In this document: piece after piece, positions 42,063 through 50,290 of the stretch
Layout of the letters: the number at the start of each line of letters is the position of its first letter
Numbering within the stretch: the stretch's first letter is position 1
NCBI RefSeq assembly: GCF_030419005.1
Contig: NZ_CP106951.1
Location: 4,030,001-4,094,000 of the forward strand
From: Eleftheria terrae
GTDB lineage: Bacteria > Pseudomonadota > Gammaproteobacteria > Burkholderiales > Burkholderiaceae_C
Reading direction: 5' to 3'
DNA length: 64,000 bases
The notes under the pieces: model-generated
Databases searched by the model: none
What the model was told of the DNA's origin: nothing
Seen by the model: only the letters and a program-made list of their open reading frames with translations
Made by a program: the position numbers and the translations under genes

Positions 42063-42596
42063 ATGCACAAGCATTCCCCCCGTTTTTTCTGTCCCGTTGA
42101 CCGGTCTTCCAGTACCGGCTCGTCTGGCCACGCCGTTCCGGCGTCCACCGCCTTGCCGGGCAGCGCGCTCGATTTCGTGCGCCGGCAGGCGCGCCGCCTC
42201 CTGAAAGCCGCCCGCAGCGAGCAGCCGATGCATGCCTTGCCGGCGCTGCGCCGCCTGCAGGCGGCCGGCCTGTTCAGCGGATGGCGGCTGCCGGAGCTGT
42301 TCCGCCAGCGCGAGACCGTGCAGCTGAAGCATGTCCTGCGCGCCCTGGCCATGGAAGCCGGCCACCCTGACTGGGCCGGCTACAAGCAGGCCCTGGAGCC
42401 GCTGCCGGCCCAGGCGCTGGATGACTACCTGGTCGAGGAGTCGCGCGCCTGCGGGCTCAGCCCCTGGTTCAGCAATGAGGCCGAGGCCCGCGAGCATGCA
42501 CGTTCGCACGGCGGGCGCGTCATCCGCTACCGCGGCCAGGCGGTGGTGGTGCCTCAGGAGCAGTTGCCCGGTCCCGGCGGGGGCGCCATCGGTTAA
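42063..42596 (+). CDS. Hypothetical protein, 177 aa
   Basis: Read from ATG 42063, divergent from the hybrid kinase (240-bp gap). The N-terminal 30 residues are Ser/Pro-rich; the middle is helical and basic (LDFVRRQARRLLKAARSEQP, then LPALRRLQAAGLFSG, LPELFRQRETVQLKHVLRAL). MEAGHPDWAGYKQAL resembles short helical modules seen in other proteobacterial proteins. The C-terminus (LSPWFSNEAEAREHARSHGG) may be a small beta unit. No signal peptide. Family not named. Confidence 0.6.
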   Translation: MHKHSPRFFCPVDRSSSTGSSGHAVPASTALPGSALDFVRRQARRLLKAARSEQPMHALPALRRLQAAGLFSGWRLPELFRQRETVQLKHVLRALAMEAGHPDWAGYKQALEPLPAQALDDYLVEESRACGLSPWFSNEAEAREHARSHGGRVIRYRGQAVVVPQEQLPGPGGGAIG

Positions 42597-42607
42597 CGCT
42601 CGTTAAC
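42592..42607. repeat. Palindrome GTTAACG-CT-CGTTAAC
   Basis: Perfect 7-bp arms with a 2-bp centre, 16 bp total, overlapping the stop codon of the preceding gene and lying about 138 bp upstream of the PBP gene. The compact AT-containing symmetry in a GC-rich setting suggests an operator, but no family is matched. Confidence 0.45.
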
Positions 42608-42744
42608 GGACCGAAACGGCGGTAGCAAGAACCGCTCGCGCCGGGGCGCTATCGTAGTGACCGGTTGCACGGCCCCCGCCGGGGGCTGTTGCAATCGCCC
42701 AGCCCCGGGGCCGTGCTCGACGTGCCCCCTAGCCGGAGTCCGAT

Positions 42745-45246
42745 TTGAGCACTGCCCCCAGGGCGCCGCGCGAGCGGCCCATCGAACGGCGCCCCGCGCG
42801 GCGCCCGACCTCGCCGCGCCGGCTGCGCCGGTGGCTGCTGGCGCTGGCCATCGGCCTGCCGGTGCTGCTGTGCGCCTACCTTGCCGTCATGGCGGCCGCC
42901 ACGCCCGGCACCGCGGCGCTGCGCTCGGCGCATGCCGAGCGGCCCAGCGTGCTGCTGTCGGCCGATGGCCAGACGCTGGCCACCCTGCGCCGCACGACCC
43001 GCGAGCCGGTGACGCTGGACCGCGTCTCGCCGGTGCTGGTCCGGGCGCTCATCGCCACCGAAGATCACCGCTTCCACGAGCACGGCGGGGTGGACCTGCT
43101 GCGCAGCGTGTCGGCGGTGCTGCACACCGCCCTGGGTGATCCGCAGGGCGGCTCCACGCTCACCCAGCAGCTGGCGCGCAACCTCTTCCCGGAAGACATC
43201 GGCCGTTCGCGGTCGCTCAACCGCAAGGTCAAGGAGATGATCGCCGCGCGCCGCATCGAGGGCGTGTTGAGCAAGCAGCAGATCCTGGAGAGCTACCTCA
43301 ACAACGTGCCCTTCCTGTATGGCGTGGTCGGCATCGAGATGGCCGCTCGCACCTATTTCGGCAAATCCGCCGCCACGCTGGACGCCCTGGAGAGCGCCAC
43401 CCTGGTCGGCATGCTGAAGGGCACTTACTACTACAACCCGGTGATCCACCCGGAACGCGCGCTGGCGCGGCGCAACGTGGTGCTGTCGCAGATGGCGCGC
43501 CACGGCGTGCTGGCCGAGGACGAGGCGCGCGCGCTGGCCGCCCGGCCGTTGGGCCTGCAGTTCACCCGCCCCAGCGAGGATCTGGGCAGCGCGCCGCACT
43601 TCGCCGCCCACGTGCGCAAATGGCTGGTGGAATGGGCCGAGCTGCGCGGGCTGGATCCCTACCGCGATGGCCTGGTGGTGCAGACCACGCTGGACGCCGG
43701 CATGCAGGCCGCGGCCGAGCAGGCTTTGAGCGAGCAGACCGACGCCCTGCAGCAGGTGGCTGCGGTGGAGTGGAGCCGGCCGCGCCTGCCGGCACTGTCG
43801 TCGAGCGCGGCTGCCTACCGGGCGGCCGGCAAGGCCGAACCGTTCGCGCACTTCTGGCGCCAGGGGCAGGCGCTGCAGGCGGCCTTCATCCGCGAATCCG
43901 CCGAGTTCCGCAAGCGGGTGGCGGCCGGCACGAGCGAAGCCGAGGCGCTGGCCGCGCTGCAGGCCGACGACACCTTCCTGGCCCGATTGCGGGAAGAGAA
44001 GACGCGGCTGGAGGCCGGGTTCGTCGCGATCGACCCGCGCTCCGGCGAAGTGAAGGCCTGGGTCGGCAGCCGGGATTTCGCACGCGACCAGTTCGACCAT
44101 GTGGTGCAGGCCCAGCGCCAGCCGGGCTCCACCTTCAAGCCCTTTGTCTATGCGGCGGCGCTGGAGAACGGCATCGAGCCCTACCGCCACTATCTGGATG
44201 CGCCGGTGGAGCTGCGCCAGGCCGACGGCAGCGTCTGGCGGCCGACCGACATGTCGGGCTCCAGCGGCCGTGAGATGAGCCTGCGCGAAGGCCTGGTCTA
44301 TTCCAAGAACACCATCACCGCGCAGGTGATGCAAGAGGTTGGCGTGCCGGATGTGGCCGCGCTGGCGCGCGCGGCGGGCGTGCGCGAGAGCCGGCTCGAC
44401 CCGGTGCCGTCGCTGGCGCTGGGCACCAGCCCGGTGACGCTGCTGGAGATGGTCAACGCCTATGCCACCATCGCGGCCCAGGGCGACTGGCGCGAGCCGG
44501 TGTTCGTGCGCCGCGTCACCGATGCCCGCGGCGAGGTGCTGGCCGAGTTCGCGCCGCGCAGCGAGCGGGCCTTCTCGTCGGAGTCGGCGGTGGAGCTGAT
44601 CGACATGATGCGCGGCGTCATGCGCGAAGGCACCGGCGCCGGCGTGCGCAACCGCTTCGGCCTGAGCGCCGACTTTGCGGGCAAGACCGGTACCACCCAG
44701 AACAACACGGACGGCTGGTTCATCCTGATGCATCCCCAGCTGGTGGGCGGCGCCTGGGTGGGCTTCAACGACCAGCGGGTGACGATGCGCAGCGACTACT
44801 GGGGCCAGGGCGCGCACAACGCGGCGCTGGTGGTGGGCGATTTCTTCCGCAGCCTGCTCAAGCGCAAGGCGATCGATGCCGGCGCGAGCTTCCCGCCCTC
44901 GCGCTACCCGCCCCCGTCGGCCCTGCCCGAGCTGCCGGGGGAGGAAGCCTCCGGCACGGCCGATCCGCTGATGGAGGTGCCGCCCGATGGTGCACCGCCG
45001 CCGCCGCCCGAGCCCGAGGAAGAGGGGCCTGCCGGCCCGGAGGGGTCGCCGTCCGCACCGCTGCCCGGTGCTGCGGAGCTGGAGCGCACCGTGCGCAGCC
45101 TGCGCCAGGACATGACCGGCAACGGCGCTTCGCCGCCGGCCGCGCCACCGCCTGCCGCTGCCACCGTGCCGCCCGCCGGCACGCGCGGTGCGGGTGCCGG
45201 CGCGGTGCTCGACGTGCTGCGCCAGGACCCCGGTTTCGAGCCCTGA
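42745..45246 (+). CDS. Class A penicillin-binding protein (PBP1-like)
   Basis: An 833-residue bifunctional cell-wall enzyme read from TTG 42745. After a basic N-terminus and one transmembrane helix (residues 31-52) the GT51 glycosyltransferase domain has IATEDHRFHEHGGVD and GGSTLTQQLARNLFPE. The transpeptidase domain has the nucleophile Ser in QPGSTFKPF, the SxN motif in YSKNTIT, and KTGTT. The 120-residue C-terminus is Pro/Glu/Ala-rich. It polymerises glycan strands and crosslinks peptides in the periplasm. It lacks the OB domain of PBP1a, so it is closer to PBP1C/2A-like forms. Confidence 0.9.
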   Translation: MSTAPRAPRERPIERRPARRPTSPRRLRRWLLALAIGLPVLLCAYLAVMAAATPGTAALRSAHAERPSVLLSADGQTLATLRRTTREPVTLDRVSPVLVRALIATEDHRFHEHGGVDLLRSVSAVLHTALGDPQGGSTLTQQLARNLFPEDIGRSRSLNRKVKEMIAARRIEGVLSKQQILESYLNNVPFLYGVVGIEMAARTYFGKSAATLDALESATLVGMLKGTYYYNPVIHPERALARRNVVLSQMARHGVLAEDEARALAARPLGLQFTRPSEDLGSAPHFAAHVRKWLVEWAELRGLDPYRDGLVVQTTLDAGMQAAAEQALSEQTDALQQVAAVEWSRPRLPALSSSAAAYRAAGKAEPFAHFWRQGQALQAAFIRESAEFRKRVAAGTSEAEALAALQADDTFLARLREEKTRLEAGFVAIDPRSGEVKAWVGSRDFARDQFDHVVQAQRQPGSTFKPFVYAAALENGIEPYRHYLDAPVELRQADGSVWRPTDMSGSSGREMSLREGLVYSKNTITAQVMQEVGVPDVAALARAAGVRESRLDPVPSLALGTSPVTLLEMVNAYATIAAQGDWREPVFVRRVTDARGEVLAEFAPRSERAFSSESAVELIDMMRGVMREGTGAGVRNRFGLSADFAGKTGTTQNNTDGWFILMHPQLVGGAWVGFNDQRVTMRSDYWGQGAHNAALVVGDFFRSLLKRKAIDAGASFPPSRYPPPSALPELPGEEASGTADPLMEVPPDGAPPPPPEPEEEGPAGPEGSPSAPLPGAAELERTVRSLRQDMTGNGASPPAAPPPAAATVPPAGTRGAGAGAVLDVLRQDPGFEP

Positions 45247-45434
45247 GCACCGGCCCACTCGCCGCCACCGGCCTGCCTGCCGGGCCGGCGGCGTCCGCGG
45301 CAGCCTCCTGCGACAGGCATCTGCATTGCCACGCTCGATACATCCGCGGCACCCGCGCGGCCGGGCGCCTGGGCGCGCGGCGGGCCGCGGGTGACCCGGC
45401 CTGCCACGCAGGACCCCGCAGAAAGGAGTTGGCG

Positions 45435-46178
45435 ATGAGACAAACCGTGGTCGGCGTGTTCGACCGTTATGCCGCGGCCCAGCAAGCCGCCCGGGCCCTG
45501 GCCGCGCGCGGGATCGAGCACGACTGCATCCATCTGGCGCCGGACGGCGAGGCCGCGGGCGAGCCCGACGGTCATGGCGAGGACCGCGGCGTGGTGGGCC
45601 ACCTGCGCGGCTTCTGGCACAGCCTGTTCGGCACGGGCGACGAGCCCGACGGCCAGCCGCCGGGCCGCGGTGCGGCGCGGGTCCAGGTGGAGGTGGACGA
45701 CGAGCCGCGCGTGAACCTGGCGCGCGAGGCGCTGCTCGAGGCCGGCGCGGTGGACATCGAGGAGCACATGGACCGCCGCCACAGTGCAGCCGCCACCGCC
45801 GCCGCCGCCGGGGCGCCGCGCGTCGAGGCCGCCCCGCTGCCGCGCCGTGACCCGCCGCCGGCCCTGGCCGGCAGTGCCCTGCCGGTCCTGCAGGACGAGG
45901 TGCCGCAGCCCGGCGCACCGGCCGCCGCTGCCGACCCGGAGCACGACTTCCGCGTTCATTTCGAAGCCACCTATGGCGACGCCGGCGCCCGCTACGAAGA
46001 CTACCTGCCGGCTTACCGCTTCGGCCGTGGCCTGGGGCACGACCGGCGGTACCTGGGCTGGGGCTGGGAGGCGGTGGAGCCGCAGGCCCGGCGGATGTGG
46101 ACGCGCGTCAATCCCAGCCATCCGTGGGAGCACTTCCGGCGCGCGGTGCGCCATGCCTGGGAGCGGGTCCGCGGCTGA
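45435..46178 (+). CDS. Stress-protein-like two-part protein
   Basis: A 247-residue protein from ATG 45435 with AAGGAG upstream. The N-terminal 95 residues have a VVGVFDRYAAAQQAARALAA start like the general stress protein 17M / heat-induced YflT-type module. A long Ala/Pro-rich linker follows. The C-terminal 80 residues (FEATYGDAGARYEDYLPAYR, then WGWEAVEPQARRMWTRVNPS) recur in bacterial stress-like proteins. The protein is acidic, soluble and probably cytoplasmic. Precise function is unknown. Confidence 0.7.
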   Translation: MRQTVVGVFDRYAAAQQAARALAARGIEHDCIHLAPDGEAAGEPDGHGEDRGVVGHLRGFWHSLFGTGDEPDGQPPGRGAARVQVEVDDEPRVNLAREALLEAGAVDIEEHMDRRHSAAATAAAAGAPRVEAAPLPRRDPPPALAGSALPVLQDEVPQPGAPAAAADPEHDFRVHFEATYGDAGARYEDYLPAYRFGRGLGHDRRYLGWGWEAVEPQARRMWTRVNPSHPWEHFRRAVRHAWERVRG

Positions 46179-46303
46179 GGGCCGCCCGGTGTCCGCGGGC
46201 GGGCGCCGCCCTGACGCCGCACCGGAAGAAGGAAGCGCAGGTTTTTGGCGTGGCGCGGTCAACGTCGCCACCCTGCGAGCGTTGAGCCTGCAGCTTGGCG
46301 GAC

Positions 46304-46349
46304 GGCCCCCTGATGGTCAGGGGCCAGCCGGCTCTGCCGAGCTGACCAT
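46304..46349 (+). promoter_or_regulatory. Two mutually exclusive hairpins before the carbonic anhydrase gene
   Basis: Hairpin A: 46307-46313 pairs with 46317-46323 (7 bp, 3-nt loop; plus GG/CC beyond a bulged C). Hairpin B: ATGGTCAG (46313-46320) pairs with CTGACCAT (46342-46349), 8 bp, ending directly at the TGAGG ribosome site of the gene at 46361. Both share bases 46313-46320, so only one can form. This looks like a translational switch, but chance pairing is possible. Confidence 0.35.
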
Positions 46350-46360
46350 GAGGCTGCCTG

Positions 46361-47128
46361 ATGTTCCGCTTCTCCCCGCGCCTGAGCGCCGCGCTGTGTT
46401 CGATGGCCCTGTGTTCCTTGTCCGCCGCAGTGGCGGAGCCGGCGAAGTCGCCGCCGCATTGGGGCTATGCCGGCTCGCACGGCACCGCCCACTGGGCCCG
46501 GCTCGATGCCGGCTTCGCCACCTGCGCCAGCGGCCAGCGCCAGTCGCCGATCGACATCCGCGACGCCACGCCGGCCGCGCTGCCCGAGCTGGGCTTCAGC
46601 TACGGCAAGGTGGCGCCGGCCATCTTCAACAACGGCCACACGGTGCAGGTGAATGTGCCGGGCGGGCAGACCCTGCAGGTGGGCGAGCGGCGCTACGAGT
46701 TGCTGCAGTTCCACTTCCACACGCCCAGCGAGGAGAAGGTGGCGGGCAAGTCCAGCGCGATGGTGGCGCACTTCGTGCACCGGGATGCCGAAGGACGGCT
46801 CGGGGTGGTGGCGGTGCTGCTGCAACCCGGCGCCGCGGGCTCGGCCTTCGACGAGGTGCTGGCCCACCTGCCGCAGCGTGCCGGCGAGACGCTGAGCGTG
46901 GCCGACCTGGCGCTGGACCTGAACGCGCTGCTGCCGGCACAGCGGGGCTACTACGACTTCGAAGGCTCGCTGACGACACCGCCCTGCTCGGAAGGGGTGC
47001 ACTGGATGGTGCTGCGCGAGCCGATGCGGGTGCAGCCCGAGCACCTGAAGGCCTTCCGCCGCCTGTACCCGGCCAATGCCCGCCCGGTGCAGCCGCTGCA
47101 CGGGCGCGAGGTGCGCGTGTCGCAGTAG
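46361..47128 (+). CDS. Alpha-class carbonic anhydrase, exported
   Basis: A 255-residue protein with a signal peptide (cleaved about residue 25 after AVA). HWGYAGSHGTAHW and QSPIDIRDATP open the fold; the three zinc His are in LLQFHFHTPSEE and MVAHFVHRD; TTPPCSEGVHWMVL holds the Thr and substrate pocket. The two Cys for the usual disulfide are CASGQRQSP and PPCSEG. It hydrates CO2 to bicarbonate in the periplasm. A hairpin pair sits just before its ribosome site. Confidence 0.92.
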   Translation: MFRFSPRLSAALCSMALCSLSAAVAEPAKSPPHWGYAGSHGTAHWARLDAGFATCASGQRQSPIDIRDATPAALPELGFSYGKVAPAIFNNGHTVQVNVPGGQTLQVGERRYELLQFHFHTPSEEKVAGKSSAMVAHFVHRDAEGRLGVVAVLLQPGAAGSAFDEVLAHLPQRAGETLSVADLALDLNALLPAQRGYYDFEGSLTTPPCSEGVHWMVLREPMRVQPEHLKAFRRLYPANARPVQPLHGREVRVSQ

Positions 47129-47287
47129 GCAGGGCGGGTGCCGGCCGCCGCGGTGCCGCGCCGTGGCCGGGCCGCTTTCGGCCTGCTGGCAAGTGGCATA
47201 AAAGCCGGCTTTCCGGCGCTCTTTGCGGCATTCGCCCGGGGCCGGATTGCGCACACTGGGCACCTTCTCAAGCGAGACGGGGATGCC

Positions 47288-48322
47288 ATGCAACGCCTGA
47301 ACCGCGTCGATCTGCAACGCTGGATCACGACCGGAGCCACTTTCCATCCACAAGACCTGAGCGCCGAGGCGGCTCGGCGCTTCGGGGTCGGCCGCAGCAC
47401 CGCCTCGCGCGCGCTGCGGGAGTTGATCGACAGCGGCTGGCTGGTGCGCGAAGGCCGCAGCCGGCCGAGCTACCGCCCCGGCGTGATGCGCGAGGTGACA
47501 CGCAGCTACCGGCTGGCCGGGCTGGATGAGCAGACGCCCTGGGAGCGCGACTTCGCCCCTTGCTTCGACCTGCCCGAAGGCGTGGCCGGCCTGGCCCACC
47601 ACGCCTACACCGAGCTGCTGAACAACGCCATCGACCACAGCGGTGGCAGCCAGGTGACGGTGTCCATGCGGCAGAACCGCACCCACCTGCACCTGTTGAT
47701 GAGCGACGACGGGTGTGGCGTGTTCGACCGTATCCGCGATGCCTTCGACATCGATGACGCACGCCTGGCCCTGCTGGAGCTCAGCAAGGGCAAGCTGACG
47801 AGCCAGCCCGAGCGCCACACCGGCCGCGGGCTGTTCTTCACCTCGCGCCTGTTCGACGTCTTCGACCTCTATGCCAACGGCCTGGTCTACCAGCACCAGC
47901 ACTGGCAGCGGCGCGACTGGCTGTCGGCCAACCCACTGCACCGCCCGGGCAGCACCATCTTCATGTCCTTGCCGCTGAACACCACCCGCACGCTGGCCCA
48001 GGTGTACGAGGAACACGCCGCTGCCGACGGCGCCGACTTCGGCCGCACGGTGGTGCCGATGCGGCTGGCGCGGCTGGCCGGCGAAGACCTGGAGTCGCGT
48101 GCCCAGGCCAAGCGCATCGTGGCGCGCTTCCAGTCCTTCCAGACGGTGGAGCTCGACTTCGCCGACGTGCCGGTGATCGGCCAGGCCTTTGCCGACGAGC
48201 TGTTCCGCGTGTTCGCGCAGCAGCATCCCGGCGTCTCGCTGCGCCCGCTCAACATGAGCCCGGCGGTGGCGCAGTCGGTGCGCGAGGCGGTGGCACCCGC
48301 CCCGGCGCTGGCACGGGCCTGA
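47288..48322 (+). CDS. HTH - anti-sigma-type ATPase - STAS-like (DUF4325) protein
   Basis: A 344-residue protein from ATG 47288. The N-terminal 65 residues are a winged helix (LSAEAARRFGVGRSTASRAL). Residues about 95-240 form a GHKL ATPase of the anti-sigma type (AYTELLNNAIDHSGGSQV as N-box, LLMSDDGCGVFDRI, HTGRGLFFTSRLFDVF). The C-terminal 75 residues are a STAS-like DUF4325 domain (DLESRAQAKRIVARFQSFQT, DFADVPVIGQAFADELFRVF). This combines a kinase and its antagonist fold in one DNA-binding protein. It stands alone. Regulation by a partner-switch mechanism is inferred from domain content only. Confidence 0.78.
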   Translation: MQRLNRVDLQRWITTGATFHPQDLSAEAARRFGVGRSTASRALRELIDSGWLVREGRSRPSYRPGVMREVTRSYRLAGLDEQTPWERDFAPCFDLPEGVAGLAHHAYTELLNNAIDHSGGSQVTVSMRQNRTHLHLLMSDDGCGVFDRIRDAFDIDDARLALLELSKGKLTSQPERHTGRGLFFTSRLFDVFDLYANGLVYQHQHWQRRDWLSANPLHRPGSTIFMSLPLNTTRTLAQVYEEHAAADGADFGRTVVPMRLARLAGEDLESRAQAKRIVARFQSFQTVELDFADVPVIGQAFADELFRVFAQQHPGVSLRPLNMSPAVAQSVREAVAPAPALARA

Positions 48323-48355
48323 GCCGCGGCGGCTCCCGGCCGCCGCGGGCCCGCC

Positions 48356-49570
48356 TCAGGCGGCGGGGAGTGTGCCGAGGATCTCGTAGCAGGCGCCGGT
48401 GGTGTGGTAGTCCACCTTGCCGGCAGGGCTCTTCTCGTCCGTGAGCTTGCGGTTGTCGCGAGTGAGGATGCGGAACCAGGCGCCATGCTGGTGGTCGACC
48501 CAGTGCTGCCAGGCATAGGCCCACAGCCGGTCATACCAGTCCCAGTAGCCGGCCTTGCCGGTGCGCTGCCCGAGCACCGCGGCAGCGGCCAGGGTCTCGC
48601 ACTGCACCCAGTGGTACTTGTCGTCGTCGCACACCGAGAAGTCGGGCGCGAAGCCGTAGTACAGCCCGCCGTGCTCGGCATCCCAGGCGTGTTGCATCGC
48701 CGCCTCGAAGAGGGCCTCGGCGCGTGGCAGCAGCCAGGGCAGCGGGCGGTGCCGCTCGAGGATGAGCAGCAGCTTGGCCCATTCCGTCAGGTGCCCGGGC
48801 TGGAAGCCCCAGGGCCGGAAGATGTTGCTGCGGTCGTGGCGGTTGTAGTCCCAGTCGGGCGTCCAGTCGCTGCGGTAATGCTCCCACACCAGCCCGCCGG
48901 CCAGGCCGGCCTGCCGCTGCACGATGGACTCGGCCAGCGTGGCGGCGCGGTCCAGGAAGCGTGCCTCGCCAGTGGCCTCGTAGGCGGCCAGCAGGGCTTC
49001 GGTGGCATGCATGTTGGCGTTCTGGCCCCGGTAGGGCAGCAGCTGCCAGTCGGCCGTGGCTTCGTCGGCGTACAGCTGGTGCTGCGGCTCCCAGAAGCGC
49101 TGCTCCATCAGTTCCCAGGTCTCGTCGAGCCATTCGCGCGCCTCCGCCACGCCGGCCTGCAGCGCATGCGCATAGGCCAGCAGCACGAAGGCCAGGCCGT
49201 AGCAGTGGTTGGTGGCGTCGGTCACCTCGGCCCGGCCGTCCTGCCAGCGCAGCTGCCAGGCATAGCCGCCGGTGGCCGGGTTGCGGTGCACCTCCCGCAG
49301 GAAGCGCACCGCGCGTTGCAGGTGGTCGCGGTAGGCCGGCTCGTCGAAATGGCGCGCGGCCATGGCCCACAGGAAGACGAAGCGGGTGCTGCTCACCAGG
49401 TGGCGGGTGTGCGCGTCGTAGACGGTGCCGTCGTCCCTGAAGAAGTGGAAGAAGCCGCCGCTGGGGTCGACCGCGCGCGGATGGTAGAAGGCCAGGATGT
49501 CGTGCACATGGTCGAGCACGGCCTGGCGGCGGTGGAAGTCGGGCAGGGCGGGGGGCAGCGCAGCAGGCAT
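48356..49570 (-). CDS. AGE-family sugar isomerase/epimerase (D-mannose isomerase-like)
   Basis: A 404-residue (alpha/alpha)6-barrel enzyme of the N-acylglucosamine 2-epimerase family. Catalytic His and neighbours appear in RGQNANMHATEALLAAYEA, DDDKYHWVQCETLAAAAV and DYHTTGACYEIL. The length and lack of an ATP site fit the aldose-ketose/2-epimerase subfamily such as D-mannose isomerase (YihS-like) rather than RnBP. No signal peptide. It is convergent with the DNA-binding ATPase gene and divergent from the 2OG oxygenase. Substrate is inferred only at family level. Confidence 0.82.
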   Translation of the reverse strand: MPAALPPALPDFHRRQAVLDHVHDILAFYHPRAVDPSGGFFHFFRDDGTVYDAHTRHLVSSTRFVFLWAMAARHFDEPAYRDHLQRAVRFLREVHRNPATGGYAWQLRWQDGRAEVTDATNHCYGLAFVLLAYAHALQAGVAEAREWLDETWELMEQRFWEPQHQLYADEATADWQLLPYRGQNANMHATEALLAAYEATGEARFLDRAATLAESIVQRQAGLAGGLVWEHYRSDWTPDWDYNRHDRSNIFRPWGFQPGHLTEWAKLLLILERHRPLPWLLPRAEALFEAAMQHAWDAEHGGLYYGFAPDFSVCDDDKYHWVQCETLAAAAVLGQRTGKAGYWDWYDRLWAYAWQHWVDHQHGAWFRILTRDNRKLTDEKSPAGKVDYHTTGACYEILGTLPAA

Positions 49571-49641
49571 GGCAATGGGCTCTCGTCGGTGGTCAGGCAG
49601 TGGGTCGGCGCGGTGTCGGCGCAGGGATCGGCAAGGCCGAT

Positions 49642-50250
49642 ATGTTCACACAGAAAACAAAGCGTGGGAGCGGCGGCGGTGCGGCGAGCCGCGAGAATCG
49701 CCCCGTGCAGATCGATCACCACCACCCGGATGTCTTTTCGCTGCCCGGCTTTCGCAGCCCCGAGGCCTGTGCCGCGCTGATCCTGGCCGCCGAGGCGCAG
49801 GGCTTCGCTGCGGCCGGCGTGCAGACCGCGCAGGGCGTGCGAATGATGAGCCACATCCGCAACAACGACCGCCTGCTGTACCCCTCGCCTGCCTGGGCGG
49901 CCGCGTTCTGGGAAGATCTGCGGCGGCTGCCGCTGCCTGTCATCGACGGGCAGGTGGCGCAGGGAGTCTCGGAGCAGTTCCGCTTCTACCGCTACCTGCC
50001 CGGCCAGCGCTTCAAGATGCACAAGGACGGCCGGTTGCGCGAACGCGGGCTGGAGAGCCGGCTGACCTTCCTGCTCTACCTGAATGACGGTTTCTCCGGC
50101 GGCGAGACCGACTTCCGCGAGTTCCAGGTGGCGCCGGCCGTCGGCACCGCGCTGCTGTTCGTGCACGAGACCTGGCACGAGGGCCGCGCCCTCACCGCCG
50201 GCAGCAAGTACGTGCTGCGCTCGGACCTGCTGTACGGGCCGGCGGGCTGA
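49642..50250 (+). CDS. 2OG-Fe(II) oxygenase (prolyl-4-hydroxylase-like)
   Basis: About 202 residues from ATG 49642; GTG 49705 is an alternative. The double-stranded beta-helix has HxD in FKMHKDGRL, a distal His in FVHETWHEG and an Arg for 2-oxoglutarate in YVLRSDLLYG, all spaced as in P4H/PHD-type hydroxylases. QFRFYRYLPGQRFK is the strand before the HxD. It uses Fe(II), O2 and 2-oxoglutarate to hydroxylate a substrate that is unknown. It is divergent from the sugar isomerase gene. Confidence 0.85.
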   Translation: MFTQKTKRGSGGGAASRENRPVQIDHHHPDVFSLPGFRSPEACAALILAAEAQGFAAAGVQTAQGVRMMSHIRNNDRLLYPSPAWAAAFWEDLRRLPLPVIDGQVAQGVSEQFRFYRYLPGQRFKMHKDGRLRERGLESRLTFLLYLNDGFSGGETDFREFQVAPAVGTALLFVHETWHEGRALTAGSKYVLRSDLLYGPAG

Positions 50251-50290
50251 GCCCCGGCCGCGAGGGCGGGCCGCACCGCGGCCGCCGCCG

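Noticed and set aside
38061..42596. 1511-codon plus-strand frame opposite the hybrid kinase
   Set aside because: Shadow of the kinase gene; only its last part (42063-42596) beyond the kinase is called as a gene.
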